Notes: a model not told the origin generated them from the letters alone. DNA of 64,000 nucleotides from Holacanthus passer (GCA_025331565.1 JAFREQ010000017.1:2976001-3040000), one strand, 5' to 3'. Counted from the first letter of the stretch, positions 13,927 through 26,463 are shown. Translations and numbers: made by a program.

Positions 13927-16426
13927 ATAGTATTTCACAATTTACTGTTGCTCAGTCAATGAAAAAGCTATTTTCTGTCAGCTTTCTGCCACAATGCTTC
14001 TTTCTTTGTTTACTAGCACATAAGCTAAGGCTAATACTCACTCATTAGTGGCGGCCGGCAGCAGACAGAGGTCAATTGTATCCCTGTAGATATAACTGCA
14101 TGCCAGCGCTGCACACTGTGGCTTCTTATCCACCATTTGTCAGCTACCTAGTTTACTCGTCCACTGTAGGCGAGTAAAAGGATGTGACTTCAGCTGCTTT
14201 ATTCCAGATTGATTTCCTCTTTAAGTTGGAAACAGTGGCATTTTCCTAAATGCTCCCCGAAGGAAAGAATTATACAAAGTCTTTGTCCAACATTCACGTA
14301 CATTTGCTACACACACACATACATCATCTTTCCTCGTATTGTAACTGAAACACGTCAAGATTCATGAATAAAAAAAAAAAAAAACAGCCCTGAATGAGGC
14401 ATATTGCTTTTTGGTTTGACGGAGAAAAATCACCAGGGTTTCTCGCAGCAACAAGGTCTTTTGTTATGATTAGCAGATATTTTCTTTTCATTACAAAATC
14501 TGTTTCCTTTCTCATGATAAAAGATGTGGTATCATCGGGGGGTTTTCTTATTATTAAGCACCTTTTTGGATCCTTACATCATCGTCTTATCCTGTAAAAC
14601 ACATCTCAGCTGAAACCACATAAATCAGTTAAATCTTAAATGATCTTCATGTTTGTCAAAGACCTAAATATGATGAAATGGTCAGTTTTAAATCAAAGTT
14701 TGTGTTGGTTGATTTATACTAGATCCCTGATTTGTTCGAGGTGTCGAATAGTATCAGTTTCCCCCCTTAAATATTCTCTGTCCCAGATCAGGCACCGAAA
14801 TGGAGCTGCTCCCGAACACACAGCGGCCTGTTAAAGGTTACATTTACTCCAACTCATTTCACTTTATGACATTATCTATCCCATTTAGGACAGTTCACAG
14901 AATCCCATTAAACACGCAACTAACATTAGACACGATGCGTAGAATATATTGTACATTTCACACGACAGAGTCCAGATGTTTCCATATTTGTCCTGTTGAA
15001 GTGCTGCACATGGGCAGAAGTCAGGTTGAATGCACATGTATATATATATAAACTACTTGAAGATTGTAAAAGAAACTTCTTAAACCATCTCATTGAAGTT
15101 CTCATCCTTGGCCCCAGAGGTATTTTCCCTTTCATTTGTCCAGCACTGAGGTACCACAGGTGAGAGGAACACGAATGACTTGTCTTTTTTTCCTGGGCTT
15201 TTCTGCAGAGAGTTCAACTCTCAGATTTCCTTTTCTCCGTCCACTGATTGTGAAGCACGTGCTGTTAATGCCACAGAGCCATTTTATGTCCCTTTGATTG
15301 AACATTTGAAGAAAAAGATAATGCGCTGTCAATAAAAACACTGTAAAAGGTTGATAAGACGTTTGTGTTGGGGCTGAAGGAGATTAGCTGCCGCACACAG
15401 TGCCGTGCTGGCTTCTCTCTTCTGTGTGTTTTTGGAAACATGACATTTCGTATTTTACCTCCACTGGTTGAAATCATGCCAATATCTCTCAGCTGGTTAC
15501 GACTGTGGTCCAGTTTGATTGGGAGTCTATTAATGTTACAGCACTTATGATTACAGATGATCTATAATCACCTGTTTCCTCGTCCATCAGCTGCTCAGAG
15601 ATTGGACAACACTTTATTATTTATCATTCAGCGATTCGAGTGTCGCTTCGACAGCCTTCTCTGTGAAGAATGTAGGATTGAAGACCTTCCCAGCACAAGT
15701 CTGTTGGGTGAAATAATTACTATCCGCTGTATCGAGTCATTACTTTAAAATGGTCAGTAATTTGTTTGCAACAATATAATTGCACTGTATTAAATGTTGA
15801 GGGGAATGAGCCTGGCAGGAGTGTTTGTTGCTTCCAGATGTTAATATGCTGCGTTCAGGGTGAAGCCTGCTCTGCGCCTGAGGATAATGTTTTGGGAGAT
15901 TTTCATATATTAAGAGATCAATGTAAATATAATTGAACATTGTAGATCAGCCTTTGTTCAGAACAAACTCAGAGAGCTGGGGACTGTTTCTATAGGATGT
16001 ATATTTCTCTGTCACATGTTTTTTCGAGCCAGAGAAACTAACGGCTTTGGATCAAAAGAGTTGTCTCCTCTCCAGGGAGGCAGACTTGGGTCAGGCCCAA
16101 TGCAGATTTCATGCTATTCTGGACGGCTGAAAAACCTGGATTCTGTTTCGCTCATCAGCACTTTGCCAAAGTTCTGCCATAATTTTTGTGCTCACAATTG
16201 CAAGTTTGTGACAGCTTACATTAGGTCACCAATAAGACAGATGTCGTGCTTTATAAATCAGTGTTTGCATCACTGCCTGAGGTGATGACAGAACTTTGGG
16301 ACTGAAGCAGATGAGACTCACACCTTATGTCACAGCCATTGATATATGACATAATGTAAGCGAATGAGGTTGTTTTTCTGCAGGAGTATGTATGTGTCTC
16401 ATGAGTTTTCTGGGATTATAATGAAT
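13927..16426. other. Gene-free sequence
   Basis: Only short chance ORFs are present, with a homopolymer A-run near 14,370 and a T(AT)n tract near 15,040. I see no splice-bounded coding segment and no recognisable repeat. Confidence 0.55.
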
Positions 16427-16716
16427 TACAACCTCGATTCCAAAAAAGTTGGGACACTGTGTAAAACATGAATAAAAACAGAATGCAATCATTTGCAAAT
16501 GAGCTGCGCTTACGGCGGTTTTACAAAGTGTCCTGAGTCCACGTACTAATGTCTTTCATGAAATCATGTGTTTCACAAAGTGGTGAACGTCGCCTCATCC
16601 TGCCTTGGTAAAACATTCAGTATATTGTCTTTGTACTGTTTTCATTTCAGTATAAATCAGAAAGGATTAGCAAATGATCACATCCTGTTCCCAACATTTT
16701 TGCAATCAGGGTTATA
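16427..16716. mobile_element. Short teleost MITE, about 290 bp
   Basis: The left terminus begins ACAACCTCGATTCCAAAAAA and continues with GTTGGGACAC. The right terminus is GTTCCCAACATTTTTGCAATC followed by AGGGTTAT, the inverted match of the left end. Internal words (AAACATGAATAAAAACAGAATGC, then ATTTGCAAATG) match a dispersed element I know from many fish genomes. This copy is internally deleted relative to the one at 30,827-31,282. It is non-coding and would have been mobilised in trans. Confidence 0.8.
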
Positions 16717-18251
16717 TTCTTTTTTTTTTTCAAAATAAGAACAAATCAAAATGACGTGAGGTCACTATATAATTAATGTAATAATAATAATAATAAAATA
16801 TATATAATAATAAAAGATCTCATGATAAATGTGATGATAAATGTTTGAAGCCTGATTCAACATGTCCACGTCTGTGAAACTGAAAAGTGCGCAGCTTGAA
16901 AGCAACTATCTTCTAATGTATCACTGCCTCTATATTTCTAAATACATTAGTATTACTGTCAGCAAAATCAGTAAAACATCAATTATTTTCTCTCTGCAAT
17001 GAAATGCATCACCACCATTTATTTGACATTGATGCATTAATCAGAAACCCCTTCATCTGTTACCTTTATTAGGCCTGCCCTATAATTTAGCCATCACTTC
17101 TTCTTCTTATGCATCTCCGAATATTCATTATGCAGAACAGTTCCTAAATCTCCACAGCGGCTCCGGCTTCGCCTCGAGCTCTGGCACAAGCTGTAGTTCA
17201 CAATGAGTGTATCAAATTTCATCAGCCCGCCTGTAAATCAATCACAACCCTCGGCCGCTCGATGGAGGGGGCAACGGAGTTAATGCACCAAAGGCAAGAG
17301 GCAAACCTGGACTTGTGGCTATTATCTGTCACGGGAAGTTGGTGCGAAGCTTTTTCAGGGTGCCGAGATTTCAAACCGCTTCACACACTCACCGCGAGTG
17401 GAACCGCTGCTGATTAATGAGCAACCTTTACTGGAGCAGTTATTAGCTCGCTGCCTTGCTCAAGGGCACGTTTAAGGAAGTTGTCCTTGAGTGAGGGGAT
17501 TTTATGTTCCCCTCCTGCTGTCCAAATTCTCCAACTTTATCAAATTCAAAGCCGTCTCTCGACACCTCCGGGCTGCGGCTGCGCTGACCTTTCAAGGTTT
17601 ATGAAGTAAAATGATTATCTTCCAAATTGTAAAATGTAGTTTAAAATTGATATTGTTAATTCATACTGTATATTTTATTCACTGCTCTGGAAATACTCCT
17701 GCCAACTTGTGTGATACCCAATAGACATTTCAGTGGCGAAGTACAACCAGATGACATGAATCTATTTTGTTAAAACCATTACTTTGAGATAAGCTCACTG
17801 AATCTCAAGCAGCAGCCTTTTTTGTTTTTCTCTGCAGTTTTCTTTTTTGACAGAACCAAATATCACATCTTGAGTTTATCCCTGTGCTCCCAGGATGCAC
17901 CAGGGTTTTATCGTGTTTGACCAACATAGTATCACTGCAGTTTGTGAAGTAGTCACGCAGTTTAATCAATACGATTTCTGTCTATGGGAACAAACCGTCT
18001 TTTTCTTCCTGACAGTCAGCAGGACTATCTTCTGTTTGTTTGACTGAATGAAAGACGTTTATGAATTGCACCGGAGTCGCAGGGAGGTGGAGGTGGAGGT
18101 GGTGGTTGTGGTGGGCGGCAGAAGCTCAGTGTGCAGAAATGTGAGTGTTTAGATTTCGGCAACAAAAGCACTTTGGTGAAGGTTAAGAAAAAAAAAGATG
18201 CTTTCAGCTTGTGAAATACTCAAAGGACTCACTTCGGTTAAAAAATAGATT
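16717..18251. other. Gene-free sequence with candidate conserved block
   Basis: An (AAT)n/AT-rich patch lies at about 16,780-16,815. The block 17,120-17,480 has balanced, non-repetitive composition, with TATTCATTATGCAG, TGTAAATCAATCACAA and GATTAATGAG words that resemble vertebrate developmental enhancers. That resemblance is a hypothesis only. At 18,080-18,118 the + strand carries a GGTGGAGGTGGAGGTGGTGG tract. No exon was seen. Confidence 0.45.
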
Positions 18252-18331
18252 GTGAAATAGTTGGAATTTAATCTAAAGGATTTGTGCACATGGACACAAA
18301 TCCTTTAGATTACATCCTGTGACTATTTCCA
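18252..18331. repeat. Long imperfect inverted repeat (hairpin)
   Basis: The core arms are perfect over 17 bases: AATCTAAAGGATTTGTG at 18,270-18,286 and its exact reverse complement at 18,295-18,311, with an 8-base loop. Outside the core, GAAATAGT on the left pairs with ACTATTTC on the right across a mismatched stretch, giving a stem of about 35 positions. A transcript of either strand could fold into a hairpin of pre-miRNA size. It could equally be a palindromic MITE remnant. No known microRNA seed was recognised. Confidence 0.75.
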
Positions 18332-19711
18332 TTTGACTGTGTTGATGCAACAGGACTGTAGCCGTGTTTGTTATCTGCACATCCTTCACTTAGAAAGGAC
18401 AGTGTATACATGCTGCATGTGCTTACAGTCTGATTTATGTCGCCGTGCCCCAAACACCACGCTGACATTAATAACCAATAGGTCCCGTCCTGTTTTGTCT
18501 CACCCGGTCATTCCTCTTTGCTGCTCATAGTAAATCACGACCGAACGCGGGATCTTGACCACAAACTCCAAACAACAAAATCGATTGCGCAATATTAAGA
18601 ATGTTGGTCCTGGTCTGTTGTAATTATCTGGAGAACGACTGTCCACAAGAGGGAAGTGTTATCACATTCATCCTCCCCTTCATTTGCAGGTACTTCCTTC
18701 CTTCACAGGCCTGATCCTGTTTGGAGAGATGCACGAGCAAAACACTCAGAACGTCGTCATTTTTTCCCCCTCCCTCTGAGATCATCATAAGAAAATTCCT
18801 CCTCCAGTGTCACTTCCTCTGGAGGAAGGATGACTTTAAGGATGACTATTGGATCATATTTCTGCTTTCACTTCCCCACCCTGGCTTATTTGTGAGACTT
18901 GTGCTTCACATGAGGTTTGGTCTGCTGCAGGGGCCATCGAGGGGATCGCTCATTGGTGCCCTTATTATTATTAGGCTCTCAAAATGTGATTTGCAGCTCT
19001 TGAACATCTAATAGAAACTCTTATGACTTTATGGTTACGCACTGTTATACTTTCATCTGGCTCAGTGCACAGATCTGCTTCTCCTGTGAAACTATCGGTT
19101 TCCAATAGATGTGAAACTATCGATGGCGAAGCTGTGCGGTGTGGGATTCAGTCTTCAGCTCTTTCTCAGCAGCAGAGGAAAAATTATTCAGAGCTATGAA
19201 TGAATAAGAGCAACTGTGTATTCATTAAAAGACAACTGTGAAGGTGACAAATGTGATGAAGATGATTGTTGAACCCAAACAGCTCAGAGGTCCATTTGCA
19301 AATGATTGACTGAACATCACATTCAACTTTTGAGAAATCCATCTCCATTATGGAAAAGACAAACAATAATGAGATTCATTTTCATTTTCATTTGTTTTGG
19401 CAGAAATGACAAATCAAAATCTGGAATATTTCGTCTTTCATTTCTGTGATTATGAAAGTGGTTCAGTTCCCCTTCAGTTTTCCCATCAGTCTCATGTCAG
19501 TATCGGTTGTGATTCTCACGTCCTTCGTGGGTTTTCATCACATGGCTGACATTTCCACTTCAGCATGACTCTACATGTTTGTGTCCACATCCATCTGTCT
19601 CTGTCCCCTTGAAACATCACCAACCCACCACCTCCTGATCCTCATTGTAAAAGCGAGGCAGGAGAAGTTGGGCTCTCTTCCTGGGGGGCCACCAGGCTGC
19701 AGGAGCTGTGC
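18332..19711. other. Gene-free sequence upstream of the leader exon
   Basis: No exon or repeat could be supported. If transcription starts near 19.75 kb, this would be the proximal 5' flank. If the T-tract/AG at 19,745 is a working acceptor, it is intron. Confidence 0.5.
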
Positions 19712-19745
19712 TTTTTTTTTTTTTTTTTTTTTTTCCTTTTTGCAG
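19712..19745 (+). promoter_or_regulatory. Candidate splice acceptor before the 5' leader
   Basis: A run of about 23 T, then CCTTTTTGCAG, ends at 19,745 and is followed by GACGATCC. This is a textbook polypyrimidine tract plus AG. If used, the leader and signal-peptide exon begins at 19,746 and the gene has at least one further 5' non-coding exon upstream. Alternatively it is a homopolymer beside a transcription start. Sequence alone cannot decide. Confidence 0.4.
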
Positions 19746-20380
19746 GACGATCCAGGCTCCTCCCTGCTCAACGTCACCGGCTCCGGCTCCCTCTCAGCCC
19801 GGCGGAGCGTCACTGGTGTCGGATCAGCGGGACAAAGCTACACTGTATCTCCTCCAGGAAACAAGTCCACCGGCCTGCTGCTGCTCTGCGGCGGATCCAG
19901 CCCGCACACCGGGACCCGAGGACTTAAACCAGGGACGGCTCCGTGCATGTGATCCCAAAACCAAAAAAAGGCGACGTTTCTCTCCAAGTGTTGGAAACTT
20001 CCCAGCATCGACCGAGGACCTCCCGCCCACTTTACCCCCGATCCACGAGCCTGGGAGGGGGGGAGAGAGAGTCCTGCAGCCGCGGCCGCTGGATGGAGCA
20101 ACACAAGGCTGGATGGTTCAACTAGAAGAGCCGCTTTGATCACAGCTCACTCGCTTCATCTCACATCTGCAGGATCTCGTCTCCTGGTTTGTGCAAACTC
20201 CCGCGGCAGAAATTGATGCTTTGGCACCAGAGATCCTCCAGTCGTGCAAAAGTGTCCTGCTGCTCAGAGCTGGACTAGTTTGGGGCCGAAGTGGGATTTG
20301 CAGAAGTTGCATGTTTGGCGTCGAGTGAGTTCATCGCAGTCTCAGGTTCAGATCAGAAGATCCGGATAGTTTGAGGAGCC
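19746..20380 (+). other. GC/CpG-rich 5' leader (probable 5' UTR)
   Basis: This is much richer in G, C and CpG than its surroundings, with clusters such as GCAGCCGCGGCCGC near 20,080. It lies directly before the signal-peptide ATG. At least four short upstream ORFs lie inside: 20,093-20,125, 20,113-20,139, 20,216-20,278 and 20,311-20,328. All stop before the main ATG, so they could limit ribosome access to it. Longer frames through this block (up to 143 codons) have no family resemblance and fit GC-rich leader DNA with few stops. No clear TATA box was seen, as is common for CpG promoters. Confidence 0.6.
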
Positions 20381-20432
20381 ATGGCGCTGTGTGCGGGGGT
20401 TTGGATACTGGTGCTGGCGCTGCACGTCCGAG
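20381..20432 (+). CDS. First coding exon of a secreted or membrane protein (signal peptide), gene unidentified
   Basis: The ATG sits in GGAGCCATGG, a strong initiation context. Seventeen codons follow: MALCAGVWILVLALHVR, with one further base before the donor GAG|gtaaga at 20,433. The short polar start and the 10-12 residue hydrophobic core (VWILVLALHV) are those of a secretory signal peptide. The cleavage site would lie at or after the exon junction. The exon ends in phase 1, the phase usual between a signal-peptide exon and extracellular domain exons. No downstream exon is recognisable in the next 43.5 kb. Long first introns are typical of neural adhesion molecules, receptor tyrosine phosphatases, Eph receptors, IgLON proteins and cadherins, but 17 residues do not allow a choice. 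The product would enter the ER and act outside or at the surface of the cell. Confidence 0.7.
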
Positions 20433-21014
20433 GTAAGAGCCGCAGAAAGCAGCCCTCAGCTGGGGGTGGGGGGGACCATCCACACCTCACCTCCCTGCTG
20501 CCGGGGCTGGCGTGGTGCTTTTGCAATCACTCGATTCGTGCATGAGCATCGATCTGGTGTTTTGCAAGATGTGCACATGAGAGAAAATTGGAAAGTGTTT
20601 TCAGTGTCAGCCCTCAGCCAAACGGCTGCAGAATACTTATTTTGGCTGCACGAGAGTGAAGTTAGCCGAGCAGCAGGCAGGTGGCGCTGTGTGCAGGCCA
20701 GCAAGCCTCCAAGTTTTCCAGTATCTCATTGCAATGGCAACTCTGAGCCACAGAGAGCTCCTGAATGATAATTGAAACCTGTGGCCTGTCATCCTCATCC
20801 TGCCTGCTGCCTCAGTGTTGTAGAATATCAGAATCTGAGGAGCCGTCGTGTCCAAATCTGTCATTTTCATCTGCGAGTGAAATCCACAGGCCTTTGCTGT
20901 TTTCACAGTCAATCATGATGTTTTCTGAGGAGGAGTGACTCAGGATGTGGTGACATTTGTCTTTGGATCTAGTCATAGTCTGAGAAATTGTCCTGAATAC
21001 ATAATAGATTTTAG

Positions 21015-21075
21015 AACACACACACACACACACATACACAGAGATAGGAGTGTGTGTGTGTGTGTGTGTGTGTGT
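21015..21075. repeat. (CA)n followed by (TG)n: inverted microsatellite pair
   Basis: About 26 bp of CA repeat (one TA interruption), a 10-base spacer GAGATAGGAG, then about 26 bp of TG repeat. The two halves are reverse complements, so this is a perfect-type hairpin or cruciform candidate as well as a Z-forming tract. Confidence 0.95.
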
Positions 21076-21285
21076 TGTTTTGGGCGGAGTGTGAGATGTT
21101 GGTTTGATAAATGTAGTGATAATTTGACATTGATCATCCTGACATTAAAGCTTCCCAAAGTGAGCCTAATTATTTAAACACGTGCTAAATAAAGTGTATT
21201 TGACTGATATTGAGAGGAGCATCATTATTCTGCTGATATTGACAAGCGTATAATTGGGAAACAAAGCAGGCCGACGATGAAGCAG

Positions 21286-21287
<2 letters not shown>

Positions 21288-21325
<38 letters not shown>
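21288..21325. repeat. (TG)n microsatellite
   Basis: About 19 TG units, some 210 bp after the CA/TG inverted pair. It could also pair with the CA arm of that pair. Confidence 0.95.
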
Positions 21326-21327
<2 letters not shown>

Positions 21328-24300
21328 CTGTTATTCAGATGAAGGTTTTTAAAGCTTAAGAGAAAGTTTTTGCAGGTTTGTTTACATCTTGGAGGAGTGA
21401 ACTCGGTCTGGCGCCCATATTTTAAGAAAGGGATTGAAGGGTCAAGTGTGGTCAAGAAATGTCAGGTCGCGTTTTGATCCTCATCCTCGTTTTCTCTGAC
21501 AGACTGCAGCCATACATCCTAATGTGCTGCTTTACTGATCCTATTCTAGTCTAATGAGTGTAAAAAGTCTCATCCTGCTTTGTCACATCTGGGCTGTTAT
21601 TTTTTTTTTTTTCCACACAACCAAGACGTTAACCTTGTTCGCTGCGAGGCCCCTTATGGCGTCATGTGTTTAAGACTGATTGAATACTTTGATCAAAAGC
21701 CCTGTCTGATTTACATTGAGATGATCCCTTTGCTTGTGGAGAAGATCAGGATTAACTGGTTCCCTTGGGATTCACGGTGGAAATCTTTTGAAGCTGTTCA
21801 ATCAAGGGAGTGGAAAATGTCTCAAAAATTGCACTTAAAGCCTCCTGGAAATGTGTCATTTGAGCAAAAGCAGGAGGTGTTTTCTAAGTCTAATTAGACG
21901 TCGCACGAATGCACTTTGCTCTTCCTTCTTTTTAAAAAAAAACTGCTGTAGTTTATTTAAAACCAAAGTGACTGCATAATTCATACTTGCAGACATGTTC
22001 ATGAAGGGACGGGCTTGGAAATGTTTTATTTCAGCTGTTGTTTGCGCTCATTTCTTTTGACATGCAAAAACAAGAACTCGCTCTTTCACCCTGAGGTTAA
22101 AGGGCGTCGCCATAAATGCCCGCGGTCTTTGATGGCCTAATTGATATACAACATGCTCCAGACTCTTCCCTCATTACCCGAGCACAAACAAGTGTGGGAA
22201 TGGTCCTGACAGATGCAAGTAGCAGCAAACCCTGTTGCAGTTGTCCATTAGGGAAAAGCCATTTGTGCTTGTCATTGTAATAACCATTTGTAGAAAACAC
22301 AAGAGTGCCAAATTCATAAACAGAAAAATATTCCGAGGCGCTCGCCAAACAGATTATCAACAAGGAACACTGAGAATAATGGATCTGTGAATAATAACAG
22401 CAGCTCTGCTCCTGCTTTCTTATATTAGCACTTGGTCTCTCCAGGATTCCAGACTGATATTTAATTGAGTGTGAATTGAGTTAGCAACCAGGTGGTTGTT
22501 TATGGCTTGGCTCCTTCCTCGGGTCCTGGTGCTGTACGAGCCCATACAGATATCACTCTCAGCGGTGGGATAAGGAGATTTTCCAGCTCTAATTCCTCAT
22601 CTTAGTTGGATTAAACATTTGGGAAATGAATGCATAATGGTGGACAAGCATCAACTTTGAATGTGCTATTATTCAGGAGGGGGAATTGTGTAGCTGTGAA
22701 CCATAATCTTTGTAATAACTTGGCAGCGTGCAAGCTAAAATCATTCTGCCTCAGACCCCCGTCGTTCGGTTCTGTCAGTCATTTCACGCTGTCTCTCATA
22801 TGAGTTTTCCTCGAATGTTTGGCACTTCTAATAGAACACATTAGGTTGTGTGTCACTGCCCTTTAACTGTGTTCATTTGCTGTTTGATTCTCACGTGACG
22901 TCCCCCGAGAGGCGTGAACCGCGGGCGATATTTCCTGTTTTGTTTTGATAGACAGCTTTATTGTTTCAACTCTTTAGGGTTAATTGTGCAGCTAACTGCC
23001 TGATTTCTATGCACCAAAGCTTGTCACCGACGCCTGACACACAACACTTCATTTTGACTCATGGCAAACGGTCACACGCTGCGCTGCTGCAGTGTGTATT
23101 TATTTTTCACACTCATTTGAAGCACACTGAAGTCTACCTTTGTGCATGAAATGTCACATACTTCAGCTGGATTGATTGATTGGCTGAACAGTCGGGGGGG
23201 GCGAGGACAATTGCAGGCATGTTCATAAATAGCGTCGGAATAGGTGTTTGATATGGAGCAGTGAAACAGGCAGGGAAGCGTTGCCTCTGATGGCTCGTGG
23301 AACAAACACTGCAGCCCCTTTGGAACATTGTAATTAGCATTTTGACTCTGCTAATTTCTTCTCTCTTTTGAAGAAAACTGTAATTGCCGGTCTGTGGCAT
23401 TTTGCATTTCACTGGAATGACAGTTGTGATATAGTGAAATGGAGAGAGTCACTATGGGATTGTTGGGCCTTGATGGTTTGAGTGTGAATGCAAATTGCTC
23501 TGATCCTCATTCCTTTGGGGAGTCTCCCTTTGGTCCCTGCTGAGGTGATGGATGGGAGAGAGCGCTCCGAGTCCTGGGAGACCAGCATGAAGCGAGCTGA
23601 CAGCAGATTAAGCTTCGCTTTGCCATCGGAGCTAATGGAGGCACTTGGCCACTCAAACTTCATCTCTTTGAGCGTTTAGCTCATTGTGGTTCTGCTGTCA
23701 GCTCTTTAGCAAATCCTTCTCAAAACACTGCGTGAAATGTCTTTTTTTCGTCTGCGATGGTTCTGGAAATGGAGTGGCCCTTCATTAATTTCAGGAGCTG
23801 CTCTCAAACAACTGATTTTTCTTTTCTTTGGCGAAATATTTGAACGAGCAAAGTTCGCTTCCAGAGCAGTTGATCCAAGAAGCACGTTCTGAGTTTTCTT
23901 TGCACGTTTCCGACGTGCATCTCCAGCCCCTGTGGTCTCTGCATAAAGGCTGCGTAGCACAAAATAGATGAATTAAACATGACAATAAGACGAGAGCCTA
24001 AATAATAGAAAGGTTATGACAAAATGGAGTGTTCTCTGCGTGTGGAAAGCTGCACAAATAGTATTAAAGACTGAATGAATGTTAAACGAAGTTCACCTCT
24101 CCGATTATTTGGAGTCTGTGTTTCAGTCATGATAAGGACTATATAAATGCCTCACGGCCTTGAGAGAGAAGCTCGCAGCTCCTCCGCAGGTCTCTGTGAT
24201 GATGAAATAGTTTGGATCTGATCACTGAATGAAGCTATTTTAAGGGAAGTTTAGTCAAATATCACAAGTAATGTTTGTCCCAGACGCCGGCTGTCTAAAG

Positions 24301-26402
24301 TTACCCGACAGCTTGTTGTGTCAGAACATGCCGTCCAGTATCATACAGTGTTTTCATTAGGTTGTTATTTTGGTGTATGGTGTCTGTTAGGTGTCCTCTC
24401 CTGCAGTCACCATGTTGGATCAGGATGGAAAACACGTTTATCAGCGAACAGCAGCTGCAATTTTACGCTTTAAATCCTTGAAATTCTTCTCTGTTTCAAC
24501 TCGAATCGCAGAATCAGCAAAGTAAGGAAAAGGGAAATCAATAAAGGGGATCAAATCTCGCCCTGAGCATTTCTGATTTGGCATTAATCTGTCGAGTCTT
24601 TTTCTTTCTATTTAGCCGATCCTTGTCGAGGGATTAAATGGTTAAATTCCCGTTCGGCTGTCGACAGTGAGAATGGCATTGACTGACTACGCTTGTTCCA
24701 TACTTTCCTCGCTGTTTGTCAGATAGCTGCTCCAGGATCTGTGGATGGGCTTATTATGGTTCCTGAGTTGATGTAAATCTGGTCTGAAGAAAAAGTAAAT
24801 AATCTCACATGTTGGGGGGATTCTGACAGTCTGCACTGCTTTTATGTGACACGTCTTGGTTTGCCAATAGCTTGTAGAGTTTCTTTGCACTATTCCTCCC
24901 GCAGGGCTCAGTTACTATAGTTACTACCTGTAATCAGTTGTCTCAGTTAACGACAAATCATATTTATGTTCTTCACCGGACCTGCATCCATTTCTGTGTT
25001 TTTTTTTTTTCTGAGATGCTTTTGCAAAGAGAACACAGCCTTTTAATGCATCATTTAATGTTTTTATGCAGTCGTCTTGTATTTTCTGCTTCGACGGTTT
25101 AAAAAAGGAACCAAGTGGGAATACTGCTCTTTGCTCATTGTGTCTGGGTTTACAACTGGGGCATTTAGTCACAGGCTGATCTGGGATTGAGAGAGTGGAT
25201 AATTCCTGGTCTTCTCACTAAGGCTAGATGCCTTTAAAATAAAGCAGATCTGATCAGTGAACCCCCCCCGACCCCCCCGTGTGGCTGCCTGAACAAGTCA
25301 ATTTACGACAGGCAGCTGGGCTGATGTGCCTCCATTAAGGAGCAAAGAAGTCCTGATAACCAGTCAGTGAACGACCTGCTGAGTCTGAGGATACACAGGA
25401 AAATGGATCCTGGAAGGTGGAAATCTATCAGCTGAATTCTGACCTGATACCATGCGACAGAAAAACCATCAATCGGTGTCAGAGACAAAATAATTTAACA
25501 TTTTGTGTAACCCACTTGATTAACTTTGAGCTCATTGGCTGTGAGCTCGGCTCGGTCGGCTCTTCAGGCCAGACGCTCGCGGCTGTACTCTGTGAACTAG
25601 TTGAGGCGGACTGGGATTCATTTTAAAACTTGATGGACTAGTTGATGCTGTTGCCATGTTTTCTGCTGTTTGACTCAGTTGAATTTTGTGCTGACTTGTG
25701 CAGTTTGTTGACAAGAGCTGGCCTGAAGCTCTGCCTCTTACTGTCCTGGGTCAGACCGTACATCAGCATTGGGCCCATGAAGGCTTTAAATTAAATATTT
25801 GATGGGCGTTTCTCCCTGACAACAATGTCGTTCTGATGTCGGTACTGTTTTATAATCCCACTGTTAAGAGGTAATATTTAACTGTTCAGTAATTGTAAGT
25901 ATAATACATTAGTTTCAATAGTTCCTTCCTGCGAGCTGATTCTTGGTTTCATTGCAGATTTCTTCTGCTTTTCCTTCCTGCAAATTCTGACATTTTTCTA
26001 AATATATGACCTCAAACAGGTCAACTCATAAGACACTGAATATCTGCACAAGCTGTCTGCCGACTTGTGACTGAAAACATCCGCACCGCCTTCAAAAACC
26101 ATATCTGTCAATCCCATTACAAGGCTTCCAGCTCACCCACTGCACACGCCATCCGCTGATAAACACCCTCCAGGGGCGAGGCTGAAATGGAATATTAGCT
26201 TGCAGAACACACTCAAATGAAAATATCGAACATTTCTAAAAATTTAGCGGCGGCTTCAATCTCTCGTTACGGAAATGTTCAGAATCAAAGCCGTATTGAA
26301 ATTTCCGTCATTGTGACACGGCGCCCAGGGTTTCACGAGGCTCGGAGCTGATCTCCTGCCAGAACTTCACATTTTTCTCTTTTACTTTCTACAAACTTGG
26401 GT

Positions 26403-26463
26403 GCACCTCCCTCCTCCTCCGTCTCTTCCCCCCCCCTCTCCTCTCTCTCCTGTCTCTCGCTCT
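26403..26463. repeat. Polypyrimidine tract
   Basis: Nearly pure C/T on the + strand over about 60 bases (CTCCCTCCTCCTCCGTCTC, a run of C, then CTCTCCTCTCTCTCC). It is a candidate for triplex (H-DNA) formation. No acceptor exon follows it: the AG-flanked sequence downstream has no recognisable coding content. Confidence 0.85.

Noticed and set aside
19708..20139. 143-codon ORF through the GC-rich leader
   Set aside because: It starts in the poly-T tract and runs through a CpG-rich leader with few stops by composition. It ends before the better supported signal-peptide ATG and has no family resemblance.
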